This document shows, piece after piece, positions 1 to 8,579 of a stretch of DNA of 64,000 bases. The notes beneath the pieces are model-generated. The model was not told the origin of the DNA and did not search any database. It saw nothing but the letters and a program-made list of their open reading frames with translations. The translations under genes and the position numbers were made by a program. The DNA is from CAVPWP01 sp050789285. GTDB taxonomy: Bacteria; Pseudomonadota; Alphaproteobacteria; Rhodobacterales; Rhodobacteraceae. The stretch lies in NCBI RefSeq assembly GCF_050789285.1, contig NZ_JBOUVX010000001.1:930001-994000 (forward strand), in the 5' to 3' direction. Within the stretch, counting starts at the first letter, position 1; each line of letters opens with the position of its first letter.

Positions 1-246
1 GAAGGAATTGCCCAGATCGCCCTGCAGCACGCCCGTCAGGTATTCCCAGAACTGCACATAGATCGGCCGGTCGAAGCCGAACTGCTCGGACAACTCTGCA
101 TAGCGTTCGTCCGTCAGGCCCCGCTCGCCCGCCATCACGATGATCGGATCTCCGGGCAGCACGCGGATGAACCCGAAGGAAATCAGCGTGACGCCCAGGA
201 AGGTCGGAACGAAGGTCAGCAGACGGCTGAGGATGTAATTCAGCAT
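1..246 (-). CDS. Peptide ABC transporter permease, DppB type (N-terminal part)
   Basis: The first 82 codons of an inner-membrane permease lie here; the rest is beyond the window. The protein begins MLNYILSRLLT and continues with a hydrophobic helix and a segment containing RVLPGDP, the pattern of DppB/OppB-type permeases (BPD_transp_1 family) that form half of the membrane channel for di- and oligopeptides. The ATG overlaps the last codons of the upstream peptidase gene by 7 nt, which indicates translational coupling in an operon with the binding protein and peptidase. Substrate specificity cannot be read from this fragment. Confidence 0.85.
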   Translation of the reverse strand, partial: MLNYILSRLLTFVPTFLGVTLISFGFIRVLPGDPIIVMAGERGLTDERYAELSEQFGFDRPIYVQFWEYLTGVLQGDLGNSF

Positions 247-1349
247 GGCAGCACCGTAAGCTCCTTCGGAAAGCTGGTCAGCGAGACGCATCCACCCTCG
301 GTGATCAACACGTCGTCTTCGATCCGCACGCCGAAATTGTCGATCTGATAAAGCCCGGGCTCGTTGGTATAGACGGTGCCCGCGGGAAGGACCTGGTGGT
401 TGCCGCGCATGATGTAGGGCGCCTCGTGCACGTCGCGGCCAAGCCCGTGGCCGGTCTTGGTGCGGATCCGGTCGGCAAAGGGCGAGGCCTCGAGAACGCC
501 GGTCACCGCATCGTCGATCTCGTGCGCGGTCACGCCGGCGCGGGTGACCTCGAAGCCCTTGAGGTTCGCCCGAAGCACCGTGTCATAGACCGCCTGCGCC
601 TCGTCGGTGGCATGGCCCAGGAACACGGTGCGGGTGATGTCGGCGGCAAATCCGTGCTTGCGCGCGCCGAAATCCAGCAGCAGCGCATCGCCCGCCTTGA
701 TGGCGTACCCGGCGCGCGCCTTGGCATGTGGCCGCGCCGATCCGTCTCCGGCCGCGACGATGGGCGCAAACGACTGATCCTCGGCCCCTTCGGCAAAAAG
801 CGACCGGATCAGCACCTGTTCGATTTCCTTCTCGGTCTGACCCGCCCGCACGGTTTCGAGCGTCCGCGCCAGCGCGCGTTCCGAGATTCCGATCGCCTCG
901 CGCAGCGCGGCGATCTCGGCGGGCGCCTTGATCATGCGAAGGCCGGAAATCTGCTTCTCGGCGTCGATGATCCGCAAATCCGGCTGCGCGCGGATCAGGG
1001 CATGATGCACGAAAACCCGCATCACCTGACCTTCGACCCCCAGCGACCGGATGCCGAGATGCGCCATCAGGGCCGAAAAGGCGGCATCGTAGCCGTCCTG
1101 GTCGCGCCAGTCGAAGACGGCGCCCTCGAAGCCCACCAGATCCCAACTGCGAAGCTCGAGATTGGGCACCAGCGCGGCGGCGGGGCCACGGGCCGGGATC
1201 ACCAGAACGAACGGGCGTTCATGGCTCATGAACACGTGTTCGACGGCGCGGGTGAAATTCGGGCCGGGGACAAGCGCCACGGCATCGAGCCCAAGCTCGG
1301 CGGCGACGCCGGCATAGGCTGACAGGCGATCGGTCAGGGAACCTGGCAT
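240..1349 (-). CDS. M24 family Xaa-Pro aminopeptidase-like metallopeptidase
   Basis: A 369-residue cytoplasmic peptidase with a creatinase-like N-terminal domain and a C-terminal pita-bread domain. The five usual M24 metal ligands are visible: Asp226 (LLLDFGA), Asp237 (ADITRT), His301 (GHGLG), Glu330 (TNEPG) and Glu344 (VRIEDD). Such enzymes remove N-terminal residues ahead of proline or hydrolyse small amidated substrates. It lies between a peptide-binding protein and a peptide permease on the same strand, so it probably processes imported peptides. The start MPGSLTDRL was chosen over an upstream in-frame start because family similarity begins there and the upstream part runs into the intercistronic hairpin. 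Confidence 0.88.
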   Translation of the reverse strand: MPGSLTDRLSAYAGVAAELGLDAVALVPGPNFTRAVEHVFMSHERPFVLVIPARGPAAALVPNLELRSWDLVGFEGAVFDWRDQDGYDAAFSALMAHLGIRSLGVEGQVMRVFVHHALIRAQPDLRIIDAEKQISGLRMIKAPAEIAALREAIGISERALARTLETVRAGQTEKEIEQVLIRSLFAEGAEDQSFAPIVAAGDGSARPHAKARAGYAIKAGDALLLDFGARKHGFAADITRTVFLGHATDEAQAVYDTVLRANLKGFEVTRAGVTAHEIDDAVTGVLEASPFADRIRTKTGHGLGRDVHEAPYIMRGNHQVLPAGTVYTNEPGLYQIDNFGVRIEDDVLITEGGCVSLTSFPKELTVLPC

Positions 1350-1381
1350 GCTCGGACCATCATCTGCCGCTATTCTGAAAG

Positions 1382-1408
1382 GGGGCGGCGCAAGCGACGC
1401 GCCGCCCC
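1382..1408 (-). terminator. Intercistronic hairpin between binding protein and peptidase genes
   Basis: Positions 1382-1391 (GGGGCGGCGC) pair perfectly with 1399-1408 around a 7-nt loop. The minus-strand transcript is followed only by a weak CTTTC tract, so this is more likely an attenuator or mRNA-stabilising structure that keeps the binding protein in excess over the genes behind it than a full stop. Confidence 0.6.
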
Positions 1409-1425
1409 TCGTTTTCGGGTCGCGG

Positions 1426-3018
1426 TTACTGCGACAGACCCACGGCGTTGAAGATGTGCCCGCCAAGCGGGTGCACGACATAGCCTTCGACTTCGGGACG
1501 CATGGTCATGTAGACGACCGAATGCGCGATGGTCGCCCAGGGGGCCTGCTCCTTGAAGATGACCTGAGCCTGTTCGTAAAGCGGCTCGCGCTCGGCCTGC
1601 GTCGGCAGAACCTTGGCCTGCTGGATCAGGTCTTCGAACGGCTGGTAGCACCACTGCGCCCGGTTCGAGTTCTCGCGGCCGTCGCAGCCAAGCAGAACCG
1701 CAAGGAAGTTGTCCGGATCGCCGTTGTCACCCGTCCAGCCCAGCAGGATCGCGCCGTCGCGGTCTAGTTCGCGCGACCGCGACAGGTACTCGCCCCATTC
1801 GTACGAGACGATTTCCACCGTCACGCCGATCTTGGCGAAGTCTTCCTGCATCAGTTCGGCCATCCGGCGGGCGTTCGGGTTGTAGGGTCGCTGCACCGGC
1901 ATGGCCCAGATCTTCATGTTGAGATCCGTCACACCCTCGGCTTCCAGCATCGCCTTCGCGGCCTCGGGATCGTAGGGATCGTCGACCACGGCGTCGTTGT
2001 AGGACCACATCGTCGGCGGGATCGGGTTCTTGGCGATCTGGCCGGAGCCCTGGAACACCACGTCGATGATCGCCTGCTTGTCGATCGCCATGTTCAGCGC
2101 CTTGCGGACGTTGGCGTTGTCATAGGGCGGAACGGTCGTGTTGTAGGCCAGATACCCGATGTTCAGACCTTCCTGTTCCATCACCACGATGTTCGGATCG
2201 TCCTGCATCGCCTTCACGTCGGCGGGGTTCGGATAGGCCATGACGTGGCATTCGCCGGCCTGCACCTTCTGATAGCGCACGCTTGCGTCGGGCGTGATCG
2301 CGAAGATCAGCGATTCGACCTTGGCCTTGTCGCCCCAGTAGTCGTCGTTGCGCAGATAGCGAATGACCGCATCCTTCTGGTAGGCCTGGAACCGGAACGG
2401 ACCGGTGCCGATCGGCGCCTGGTTCACCATCTCGGGTGTGCCGGCGGCCAGCATCGCGTCGGCGTATTCCTTGCTGACGATCGAGGCGAAATCCATGGCC
2501 ATGTTGGCGATGAAGGGCGCTTCGGGGCGCGTCAGCTTGAAGACCACGGTATAGTCGTCGGTCTTCTCGATGCTTTCCACGAGGTCGGGCATCGACATGC
2601 CGCCGTAATACTCCCAGGTCCCGCCCGAGACCGTGAAATAGGGGTTCGCCTCGTTGCCCTGACGGTCGAAGCTGAAGATCACGTCGTCGGCGTTGAAGTC
2701 GCGGGTCGGGGTGAACATGTCGTTCGAATGGAACTTGACGCCCCGGCGCAGATTGAAGGTCACCGTCTTGCCGTCTTCCGAGACAGTCCAGCTTTCGGCC
2801 AGCCCGGGGATCACCTCGGTCGTGCCAACCTTGAACTCGGTCAGGCGGTTGTAGATCGGATGGCTCGACGCGTCGAAGGTCGTGCCGGCCGTATAGAGTG
2901 CAGGATCAAATCCTTCCGGCGATCCTTCGGAACAATAGACCAGCGACTGGGCCGATGCCGCCGACGCACCGAATGCGGCGACGGCAAGACCGATCGCAAG
3001 TTTCTGTTTAAGTGACAT
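1426..3018 (-). CDS. Periplasmic dipeptide/oligopeptide-binding protein (SBP family 5)
   Basis: A 530-residue extracytoplasmic solute-binding protein of the DppA/OppA family, the usual length for the group. It starts MSLKQKLAIG and has a Sec signal peptide with probable cleavage after ASAASA. The mature part contains the FDPALYTAGT region near the N-terminus and later LNMAIDKQAI, both typical of SBP_bac_5 proteins. The ATG at 3018 follows a strong GGAGGA ribosome-binding site; a GTG-like extension ten residues upstream has none. It is the first gene of the minus-strand peptide-transport operon. The bound peptide class is not determined by what I can see. Confidence 0.9.
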   Translation of the reverse strand: MSLKQKLAIGLAVAAFGASAASAQSLVYCSEGSPEGFDPALYTAGTTFDASSHPIYNRLTEFKVGTTEVIPGLAESWTVSEDGKTVTFNLRRGVKFHSNDMFTPTRDFNADDVIFSFDRQGNEANPYFTVSGGTWEYYGGMSMPDLVESIEKTDDYTVVFKLTRPEAPFIANMAMDFASIVSKEYADAMLAAGTPEMVNQAPIGTGPFRFQAYQKDAVIRYLRNDDYWGDKAKVESLIFAITPDASVRYQKVQAGECHVMAYPNPADVKAMQDDPNIVVMEQEGLNIGYLAYNTTVPPYDNANVRKALNMAIDKQAIIDVVFQGSGQIAKNPIPPTMWSYNDAVVDDPYDPEAAKAMLEAEGVTDLNMKIWAMPVQRPYNPNARRMAELMQEDFAKIGVTVEIVSYEWGEYLSRSRELDRDGAILLGWTGDNGDPDNFLAVLLGCDGRENSNRAQWCYQPFEDLIQQAKVLPTQAEREPLYEQAQVIFKEQAPWATIAHSVVYMTMRPEVEGYVVHPLGGHIFNAVGLSQ

Positions 3019-3469
3019 GTTTTCCTCCACCTGTCGTTTGGATTGCAAGCTTCACCCGTGACCCGGGTCACCGACCGACAAGACTGATTTCAAGTGTCGG
3101 AAACTCACACGCCAAAGGCTGTTGCGTTTTTTTCGGCCCATTGAATCCTTCCCATGGGCAAGCGAGGTGCATTCGACCACGGTTGACAGATGTTGCCAAG
3201 CGGAATGTCTGGATCCGCTTCGGCCGCCGCGCCGGCCGCGCCTCAGGATGCCGGGTGACACGGATTTTCCCGCCACTGCCCTGCGCCACGAGCACAGGTC
3301 CGGCGGCGGCATCGACGGGCGCGATTGCAGCGTCGCACCCCTCTGATCCCGACGGCGTCGCCAACTCGGGGGGCGGTGCAGGCAACGGCATGGAGAAGCG
3401 GGGGACGGGACGTCATCGGCCGCTCGGTCGTCGTCCAGCCAGGCGCGACAGACGTGGACCGCGATGGGG
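3019..3469. other. Intergenic region upstream of the peptide operon
   Basis: A 451-nt stretch between the peptide-binding protein and the LacI gene. It holds the ribosome-binding site and a palindrome near 3058-3071 for the binding-protein gene, a T7 run at 3127-3133 without a preceding stem, and a TTGACA at 3183-3188 on the plus strand without a convincing -10. I see no gene or recognisable gene remnant in the rest. Confidence 0.6.
3058..3071. promoter_or_regulatory. Palindrome GTGACCCGGGTCAC upstream of the peptide operon
   Basis: A perfect 14-bp palindrome 40 bp upstream of the binding-protein ATG, in the position of an operator. No regulator can be assigned from the sequence; it could also form a small 5'-UTR hairpin. 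Confidence 0.35.
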
Positions 3470-4459
3470 CTACGGCAGGTTCTCGCGCAGGATCAGCCGG
3501 GGCGACAGGCGCGGCGGCTCGACCGGCTGGCCGCGGGCCGCGGCAGAAAGCGCCGCGAAGGCGGCGCGCATTTCTTCGGCGGGGGACTGGTCGATCACCG
3601 CGTCGAGGATGCCGTCGATCAGGAAGCCCCGGTTCTCGGCCGTCAGTTCGTGGGCGATCGTGACCACGTCGCGGCGCCCCGCCTCGGCCAGCGCCGCGGC
3701 GATCCCCACCGTGCCGCCGCCCGCGTTGTAAAGCCCTGCGAGGCCGGGATGGGCGGACAGCAGACGCAGCGTCTCGGCCCGCGCGCGGGCGCGGTCGTCG
3801 CGGCTTTCGCGCAGCGCGAGGATGTCGAGATGCGGGAACTCCTCGGCCAGCACCTGACGGAACCCCACCTCGCGCTCGGCATGGCCGCTATAGCCCAGAT
3901 GCCCCACCACGAAGGCCACGGCCCCGCGTGCCCCCGGCCCGAGGAACCGGCCAAGCGTATAGCCCGCAAGCCGCCCCGCCGCGATGTTGTCGATGCCCAC
4001 ATAGGCCACCCGCGGCGCGTCCGCGATGTCCGATGCCAGGGTGACGAGCGGCACGCCACGGGCGGCAAGCCCCCGGATCGCCTCGCGCAGGGCAGGGTGG
4101 TTCAGGGCGACCACGGCTACCCCGTCGGTCGGGCCGACATGGGCCAGCGTCGCGGCCAGAGCGGCCGCGTCGAGGCTGGGCGCGCGCAGGATCTCGACCG
4201 TCACATGCGGCGCCGCCTGCGCGCGGGCCTGGCGGGCAAGTTCGGCGATATAGGCGTTGGCGCCGGCAGGCAGGACCAGGTGAAAGCCAAGCGGGGCGGG
4301 GGCCTCGGGCAGGTCCGGCAGGTATCCAAGGCGGCGGGCCGCCGACAGCACCAGCGCCCGGCTGCGCCGCGACACCCCGGGCCGGTCATGCAGCACGCGG
4401 TCGACCGTGGCCGGCGAGACCTGCGCCGCGGCGGCGACATCGGCAAGGGTGGGGCGCAT
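3470..4459 (-). CDS. LacI family transcriptional regulator
   Basis: A 329-residue regulator with an N-terminal LacI helix-turn-helix (TLADVAAAAQVSPATVDRVL), a hinge, and a periplasmic-binding-protein-like sensor domain of the sugar-binding type (SDIADAPRVAYVGIDN, NAGGGTVGIAAAL). The start MRPTLADVA has a GGAGC ribosome-binding site; an upstream in-frame ATG would add 26 residues unlike the family. It is divergent from the MocD-like gene at 4622 and probably controls it and the catabolic genes behind it in response to a sugar or polyol. I could not find a clear palindromic operator in the 162-nt intergenic region. Confidence 0.88.
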   Translation of the reverse strand: MRPTLADVAAAAQVSPATVDRVLHDRPGVSRRSRALVLSAARRLGYLPDLPEAPAPLGFHLVLPAGANAYIAELARQARAQAAPHVTVEILRAPSLDAAALAATLAHVGPTDGVAVVALNHPALREAIRGLAARGVPLVTLASDIADAPRVAYVGIDNIAAGRLAGYTLGRFLGPGARGAVAFVVGHLGYSGHAEREVGFRQVLAEEFPHLDILALRESRDDRARARAETLRLLSAHPGLAGLYNAGGGTVGIAAALAEAGRRDVVTIAHELTAENRGFLIDGILDAVIDQSPAEEMRAAFAALSAAARGQPVEPPRLSPRLILRENLP

Positions 4460-4621
4460 GGGGGCTCCTGATGGAAGTTGAGGTATTCTGAGGTGTTCCC
4501 GGGCGCTCGGCAAGAAATTCGCACGGCGCCGCCTCACGGCGCCTCAGGCGGCCGTTGACAGCGTGCGGCCTGCCTTGCACCGATGTGGACTGACGCGGAT
4601 CGCTGGACGAGGGAGGCGCCC

Positions 4622-5728
4622 ATGATCTTCGATGCAGCGGGGCACCCGGCCCGCGACTATTCCCTGTCCGGCCCCGAGCGCGACCGTGCCATCGCACGCG
4701 GGCTGGCGGCGGCCGAGTGGTACCACTCCGACGTCCCCCGCAAGGAGATGAAGGCGCTGATGCAGCGCAGCGACCAGCCCGCGATCCGCGACACGGCCCT
4801 GTGGATCGGCCTGCTGGTGGCCACGGCCGCGGGCGGCATCGCGCTTTGGGGCAGCTGGTGGGCGGTTCCCTTCTGGCTTGCCTACGGCGTTCTCTACGGC
4901 TCGGCGTCGGATGCGCGCTGGCACGAATGCGGCCACGGCACGGCCTTCCGCACCGGCTGGATGAACGACGCGGTCTATCTTCTGGCCAGCTTCATGCAGA
5001 TGCGCAATCCGATCAGCTGGCGCTGGAGCCACGCGCGCCACCACACCGACACGATCATCGTCGGCCGCGACCCCGAGATCGCGGTGATGCGGCCGGTGGA
5101 TTTCGCGCGCAAGGCGCTGGCCTTCATCGGCATCCCCGACGTCGTCCAGCATTTCGCCGTGCTGGTGCGCAACGCCCTTGGCCGTTTCGGACCGGACGAG
5201 CGCGACTACATCCCCGACAGCGACCTGCCGCGCGCGACGCGCTGGGCGCAGATCTTCGTCGTGGTCCACCTGGCCGCGTGGCTCTGGGCGCTGCTGAACT
5301 GGTCGCTGATCCCGGTTCTTCTGATCGGCGGGCCGCGGATCTACGGCTGCTGGCAGATGGTGATGACGGGGCTCCTGCAGCACGGCGGGCTGGCCGAAGA
5401 CGTGCTGGACCACCGGCTCAACTCGCGCACGGTGCTGATGGACCCGGTCAACCGCTGGCTCTACCTCAACATGAACTACCACGTCGAGCACCACATGTTC
5501 CCGATGGTGCCCTACCATGCGCTGCCCCGGCTGCACGCGCTGATCGGGCACGACCTGCCGCCGCCCAACCCTTCGATCCGCCACGCCTATGCCGAGATGA
5601 TCGGCGCGCTGATCCGCCAGCGGCGCGAGCCCGGCTACTACCTGCGCCGCACCCTGCCGCCGGGCGCGCGGCCTTACCGCGAAGACCTGCACCCGGCCAG
5701 CGCCGTGCCGAAGACGCCCGCCGCCTGA
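4622..5728 (+). CDS. MocD-like membrane diiron oxygenase / fatty acid desaturase family
   Basis: A 368-residue integral membrane protein with the three histidine clusters of the diiron desaturase/hydroxylase superfamily: HECGH near residue 102, HARHH near 140 and HVEHH near 290, between hydrophobic segments. In rhizopine catabolism MocD belongs to this family and is proposed to work with a Rieske ferredoxin (MocE) and a reductase (MocF). Here the downstream position holds only a short Rieske-like remnant. The ATG at 4622 follows GGGAGG; a start 39 nt upstream lacks a site. A TTGACA at 4555-4560 could be the -35 element, with a weak -10. Oxygenation of a polyol ether is an inference from context; a lipid substrate is the alternative. 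Confidence 0.78.
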   Translation: MIFDAAGHPARDYSLSGPERDRAIARGLAAAEWYHSDVPRKEMKALMQRSDQPAIRDTALWIGLLVATAAGGIALWGSWWAVPFWLAYGVLYGSASDARWHECGHGTAFRTGWMNDAVYLLASFMQMRNPISWRWSHARHHTDTIIVGRDPEIAVMRPVDFARKALAFIGIPDVVQHFAVLVRNALGRFGPDERDYIPDSDLPRATRWAQIFVVVHLAAWLWALLNWSLIPVLLIGGPRIYGCWQMVMTGLLQHGGLAEDVLDHRLNSRTVLMDPVNRWLYLNMNYHVEHHMFPMVPYHALPRLHALIGHDLPPPNPSIRHAYAEMIGALIRQRREPGYYLRRTLPPGARPYREDLHPASAVPKTPAA

Positions 5729-5740
5729 AAGGACAGCGCC

Positions 5741-5830
5741 ATGCCCGACCGGATCGATGTCTGCCACGACGAGGGGCCCGGGAGTGTGATCGGCGCCGAC
5801 CGCGTCGGCCGGATCGAGGTCGGGCCGTGA
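5741..5830 (+). pseudogene. Probable 5' remnant of a MocE-like Rieske ferredoxin gene
   Basis: A 29-codon frame with its own ribosome-binding site (AAAGGA) starts 12 nt after the desaturase stop and ends in a TGA that overlaps the next gene's GTG. The peptide, MPDRIDVCHDEGPGSVIGAD then RVGRIEVGP, resembles the first strand of MocE-type Rieske ferredoxins (DVC, then an acidic/Gly turn, then VI and GR), but the CxH and CxxH cluster motifs are absent. Its place right after a mocD-like gene is where mocE would be expected. I infer a deletion remnant kept as a coupling leader; it could instead be a short unrelated leader ORF. Confidence 0.4.
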
Positions 5831-6624
5831 CCCGCGCGCGCCCCACCGTCGCCGATCTGCGGCGCCAGCGCGGGCAGCGCCAGATGACGATGCTGCGCTA
5901 CTTCACGCTCGATGAGGCGGCGGCGGCCGAGGCGGCAGGCATCGATATCGCCAGCGTGCCGCCCGACCTTGTGACCCACCCCCGCTACCGCGACGTTGCG
6001 CCGGGGGTCTTTACCATGACCGGCAAGACCCACCTGGAATACGGCTCGACCGACGACTACCTCGCCTTCTGCGGCCGGATGATCGAGGCGGGGGCCGATG
6101 CGCTTTACTGCTCGGGATCGCTGCGGACGGTCGAGCGTCTGGCGCGGGAATACATCCCCGTCGTCGGCCACGTGGGCCTTGTCCCGTCGCGCGCGACCTG
6201 GACCGGGGGTTTCCGCGCCGTGGGGCGCGATGCGGCCAGCGCCATCCGCCTTTTCGAGGAATGCCGCGCCTACCAGGACGCGGGCGCCATCGCGGTAGAG
6301 ATCGAGGTCGTGCCAGACGAGGTGGCGCGCGCGCTCCACGACCGGCTCGACATCCTGCTGTGGTCCATGGGCGCGGGCGCGGGCTGCGACGCGCAATACC
6401 TTTTCGCCGAGGACATTCTGGGCGAGGGGCGCAGCCGCGTGCCGCGCCATGCCAAGGTCTATCGCGACTTCGCCGCCGAGTATGCCCGGCTCCAGGCCGA
6501 ACGCGTGGCAGCCTTCCGCGAGTTCTCCGAAGACGTCGCCGCGGGCCGCTTCCCCGAGGAGGGCCACATCCTGCGCATGGACCCGGCCGAACATGCGGCC
6601 TTTCTCAAGGGGATCGGCGGATGA
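5827..6624 (+). CDS. PanB-superfamily TIM-barrel protein lacking PanB metal ligands
   Basis: A 265-residue protein that aligns along its length with ketopantoate hydroxymethyltransferase (PanB): TVADLRRQRGQRQMTML at the N-terminus, VVGHVGLVPS, GGFRAVGR, VEIEVVP (the catalytic Glu of PanB LECVP), MGAGAGCDAQYL and a C-terminal FPEEGH. The PanB motifs VGDSLG, ADLPF and VKIEGG are replaced by ASVPPDL, FTMTGK and LYCSGS, so the Mg ligands and substrate lysine are missing. It is therefore unlikely to make ketopantoate and may act on a sugar-derived keto acid in this pathway. The GTG start overlaps the preceding TGA and aligns with the PanB N-terminus; the ATG at 5884 would truncate it. Confidence 0.72.
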   Translation: MTRARPTVADLRRQRGQRQMTMLRYFTLDEAAAAEAAGIDIASVPPDLVTHPRYRDVAPGVFTMTGKTHLEYGSTDDYLAFCGRMIEAGADALYCSGSLRTVERLAREYIPVVGHVGLVPSRATWTGGFRAVGRDAASAIRLFEECRAYQDAGAIAVEIEVVPDEVARALHDRLDILLWSMGAGAGCDAQYLFAEDILGEGRSRVPRHAKVYRDFAAEYARLQAERVAAFREFSEDVAAGRFPEEGHILRMDPAEHAAFLKGIGG

Positions 6625-7379
6625 GGGTCTCGCTTGAGGACAAGGTGATCCTTGTGACCGGCGCGGCCCGGGGCATCGGCGCGGCGATCGCCGGTCAGGC
6701 CGCCGAAAGCGGCGCGGCGGCGCTGGTCCTGACCGACCGCGACCCGGTGCCGGGGCGCTGGCCCTGCCCGGTCGAGACGGTGGCGGCCGACCTGGCCCTT
6801 CCCGAGGGCCCGCCCGCGGTGATCGCCGCGGCGCTGGCGCGCTTCGGGCGGATCGACGGGCTTGTGAACGCCGCGGGACTGACCACACGGGGCAGCTTCG
6901 CCGATGCCGACGTGGCGCAGTGGAACCGGATGTTCTCGGTCAACGCGCGGGCGCCCTTCTTCCTGATGGCCGGGGCCATCGCGGACATGACCGCCCGCGG
7001 CGCCCCCGGCGCCATCGTCAACATCCAGTCGATGAACGCTCATGGCGGCGCGCCCGATCTGACGGTCTATGCCGCCACCAAGGGCGCGCTGCAGGTGCTG
7101 ACGAAGAACGCGGCGCACGCGCATCTGCGCGACCGCATCCGGGTGAACGGGATCAACCTTGGCTGGGTCGATACCGAGTCCGAGCGCACCATGCACGAGG
7201 TGACGCTTGGCAAGGGCGAGGGCTGGCTGGCCGCGCAGGCAGCCGGGTTGCCGCTCGGGCGCTTCGTCAGCGCCGAGGACGCGGCGCGGCTGACCGTCTG
7301 GCTGCTGTCCGACGCCTCGGCGCCGATGACCGGCGTGTCGGTGGACCTCGAACAGATCGTGACGGGCGCGCTATGCTAG
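6621..7379 (+). CDS. SDR family NAD(P)-dependent oxidoreductase
   Basis: A 252-residue classical short-chain dehydrogenase. The Rossmann nucleotide motif TGAARGIG lies near residue 13, NAAG near 85, the catalytic Ser in NIQSMNA, and Tyr-x-x-x-Lys in VYAATKG. Family members oxidise or reduce secondary alcohols of sugars and polyols. The ATG overlaps the PanB-like stop (ATGA), so the two are translationally coupled and probably act in the same pathway. The C-terminal GWVDTESERTMHE segment after the active site is typical of sugar/polyol SDRs. The substrate is unknown. Confidence 0.88.
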   Translation: MRVSLEDKVILVTGAARGIGAAIAGQAAESGAAALVLTDRDPVPGRWPCPVETVAADLALPEGPPAVIAAALARFGRIDGLVNAAGLTTRGSFADADVAQWNRMFSVNARAPFFLMAGAIADMTARGAPGAIVNIQSMNAHGGAPDLTVYAATKGALQVLTKNAAHAHLRDRIRVNGINLGWVDTESERTMHEVTLGKGEGWLAAQAAGLPLGRFVSAEDAARLTVWLLSDASAPMTGVSVDLEQIVTGALC

Positions 7380-7399
7380 GGCAGGGGCCTTCCGGGCCC

Positions 7400-8431
7400 T
7401 CAAGGCGGTGGCGCGGTCGACGCGCGCAGCACCAGATCGACGGGGATCAGCGGTTGCGGCTCGGGCGCGGGACGGCCCTTCAGGCGCGCAAGCAGCACCT
7501 CGGCGGCACGGCGCCCAAGGCGATGTCGGTCCTGCCGGATGGTGGTGAGGGCGGGGACGTACGAGCGCGACATCTCGATGTCGTCGAACCCCACGACCGA
7601 GATGTCTTGCGGCACGCGCAGCCCCCCCGCCTGCAACCCGGCGATAAGACCGAAGGCCACCATGTCGGCCGAGCAGAACACCGCCGTCGGCCGTTCGGCC
7701 ATGGCCAGGATGCGCCGCGCGGCCTCGTGCCCCGACTCGAGCGAGAAATCGCCGCGGATGATCCAGTCCTCGCGCGCGGGCAGGCCAAGGCGGCTGCGCT
7801 CGTGCAGCATCCCCTCGCGTCGGGCAGCGGTCAGGACGTTGCCCTCGGGGCCCGTGACATGGGCGATACGGCGGTGGCCGAGGGCGTGCAGGTGCCGGAT
7901 CGCCAGCCGCGCGCCCTCGGCATTGTCGGCCGCGATCACCGGGAAAGCCTCGCCCTCGACCCATTCGCACAGGAACACGATGCGCCCCGCCACGTCTTGC
8001 GCTTCGCATTGGCGCAGCGCCGCGCGCGGCAGCCCCCCGTCGAGCGAGATCGCCCCGTCGATGCGCCCGTCGAGGAAATAGCCGGCAAGCGCGCCCTCCT
8101 GCAAAGGGTTGCTTTCGGTATCGGTGATGAGGACGGCATAGTCGGTGCCCGCGAAGCCGTCCGAGATACCGGCGAGGATGCCGGAGTAGAAGGGTTTGCC
8201 GAGGTTCGGCACAAGGATCAGCACCGCGCCCGCGCGCTGCATCCTGAGGTTGCGCGCCGCCTGGTTCACCCGGTAGCCGGTGGCGCGGATCGCTTCGAGC
8301 ACCGCCGTTCGCGTTCGCTCCGACACCAGATCGGGGTTCGACAGGGCGCGGCTGACCGTGGCCGTCGAGACCTTTGCGGCGCGGGCGACATCCTGGATCG
8401 TCGCGGTTTTCTGGGCCGTCCTCTGGGTCAT
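7400..8431 (-). CDS. LacI family transcriptional regulator
   Basis: A 343-residue regulator: N-terminal HTH ATIQDVARAAKVSTATVSRA with hinge residues (GYRVNQAARNLRMQ) followed by a two-lobe sugar-binding domain ending in the usual VVGFDDIEMSRSYVPALTTI segment. It is divergent from the catabolic genes starting at 8621 and convergent with the SDR ending at 7379. Two palindromes of the TGTAA-CG-TTACA type in the divergent promoter are very probably its own operators, so it should repress itself and the operon at 8.6-17.1 kb until a sugar or polyol inducer binds. Confidence 0.93.
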   Translation of the reverse strand: MTQRTAQKTATIQDVARAAKVSTATVSRALSNPDLVSERTRTAVLEAIRATGYRVNQAARNLRMQRAGAVLILVPNLGKPFYSGILAGISDGFAGTDYAVLITDTESNPLQEGALAGYFLDGRIDGAISLDGGLPRAALRQCEAQDVAGRIVFLCEWVEGEAFPVIAADNAEGARLAIRHLHALGHRRIAHVTGPEGNVLTAARREGMLHERSRLGLPAREDWIIRGDFSLESGHEAARRILAMAERPTAVFCSADMVAFGLIAGLQAGGLRVPQDISVVGFDDIEMSRSYVPALTTIRQDRHRLGRRAAEVLLARLKGRPAPEPQPLIPVDLVLRASTAPPP

Positions 8432-8490
8432 GGTGCCGGGCCTGTGGCCGCGATTTCCCCGCTTGACTCGAATCTGTTCCGATGGGGAGT

Positions 8491-8506
8491 ATGTAATCGA
8501 TTACAT
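8491..8506. promoter_or_regulatory. LacI-family operator 1 (ATGTAATCGATTACAT)
   Basis: A perfect 16-bp palindrome with the central CG step typical of LacI-family operators, 60 bp upstream of the divergent LacI gene start. Confidence 0.8.
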
Positions 8507-8532
8507 CATCCGCAAAGCCGTATCTCGCGGGA

Positions 8533-8546
8533 TGTAAACGATTACA
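8533..8546. promoter_or_regulatory. LacI-family operator 2 (TGTAAACGATTACA)
   Basis: A second copy of the same element with a single mismatch between arms. Its centre lies 41 bp from that of operator 1, about four helical turns, which would let two dimers on the same face cooperate or loop. It lies about 75 bp upstream of the SDR start. Confidence 0.75.
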
Positions 8547-8579
8547 GACGCGGCCGAAGCCGCGCGATGGGAGGAACGG

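Noticed and set aside
3183..3188. TTGACA as a plus-strand -35 box
   Set aside because: No acceptable -10 at 16-18 bp and no plus-strand gene downstream before 4622.
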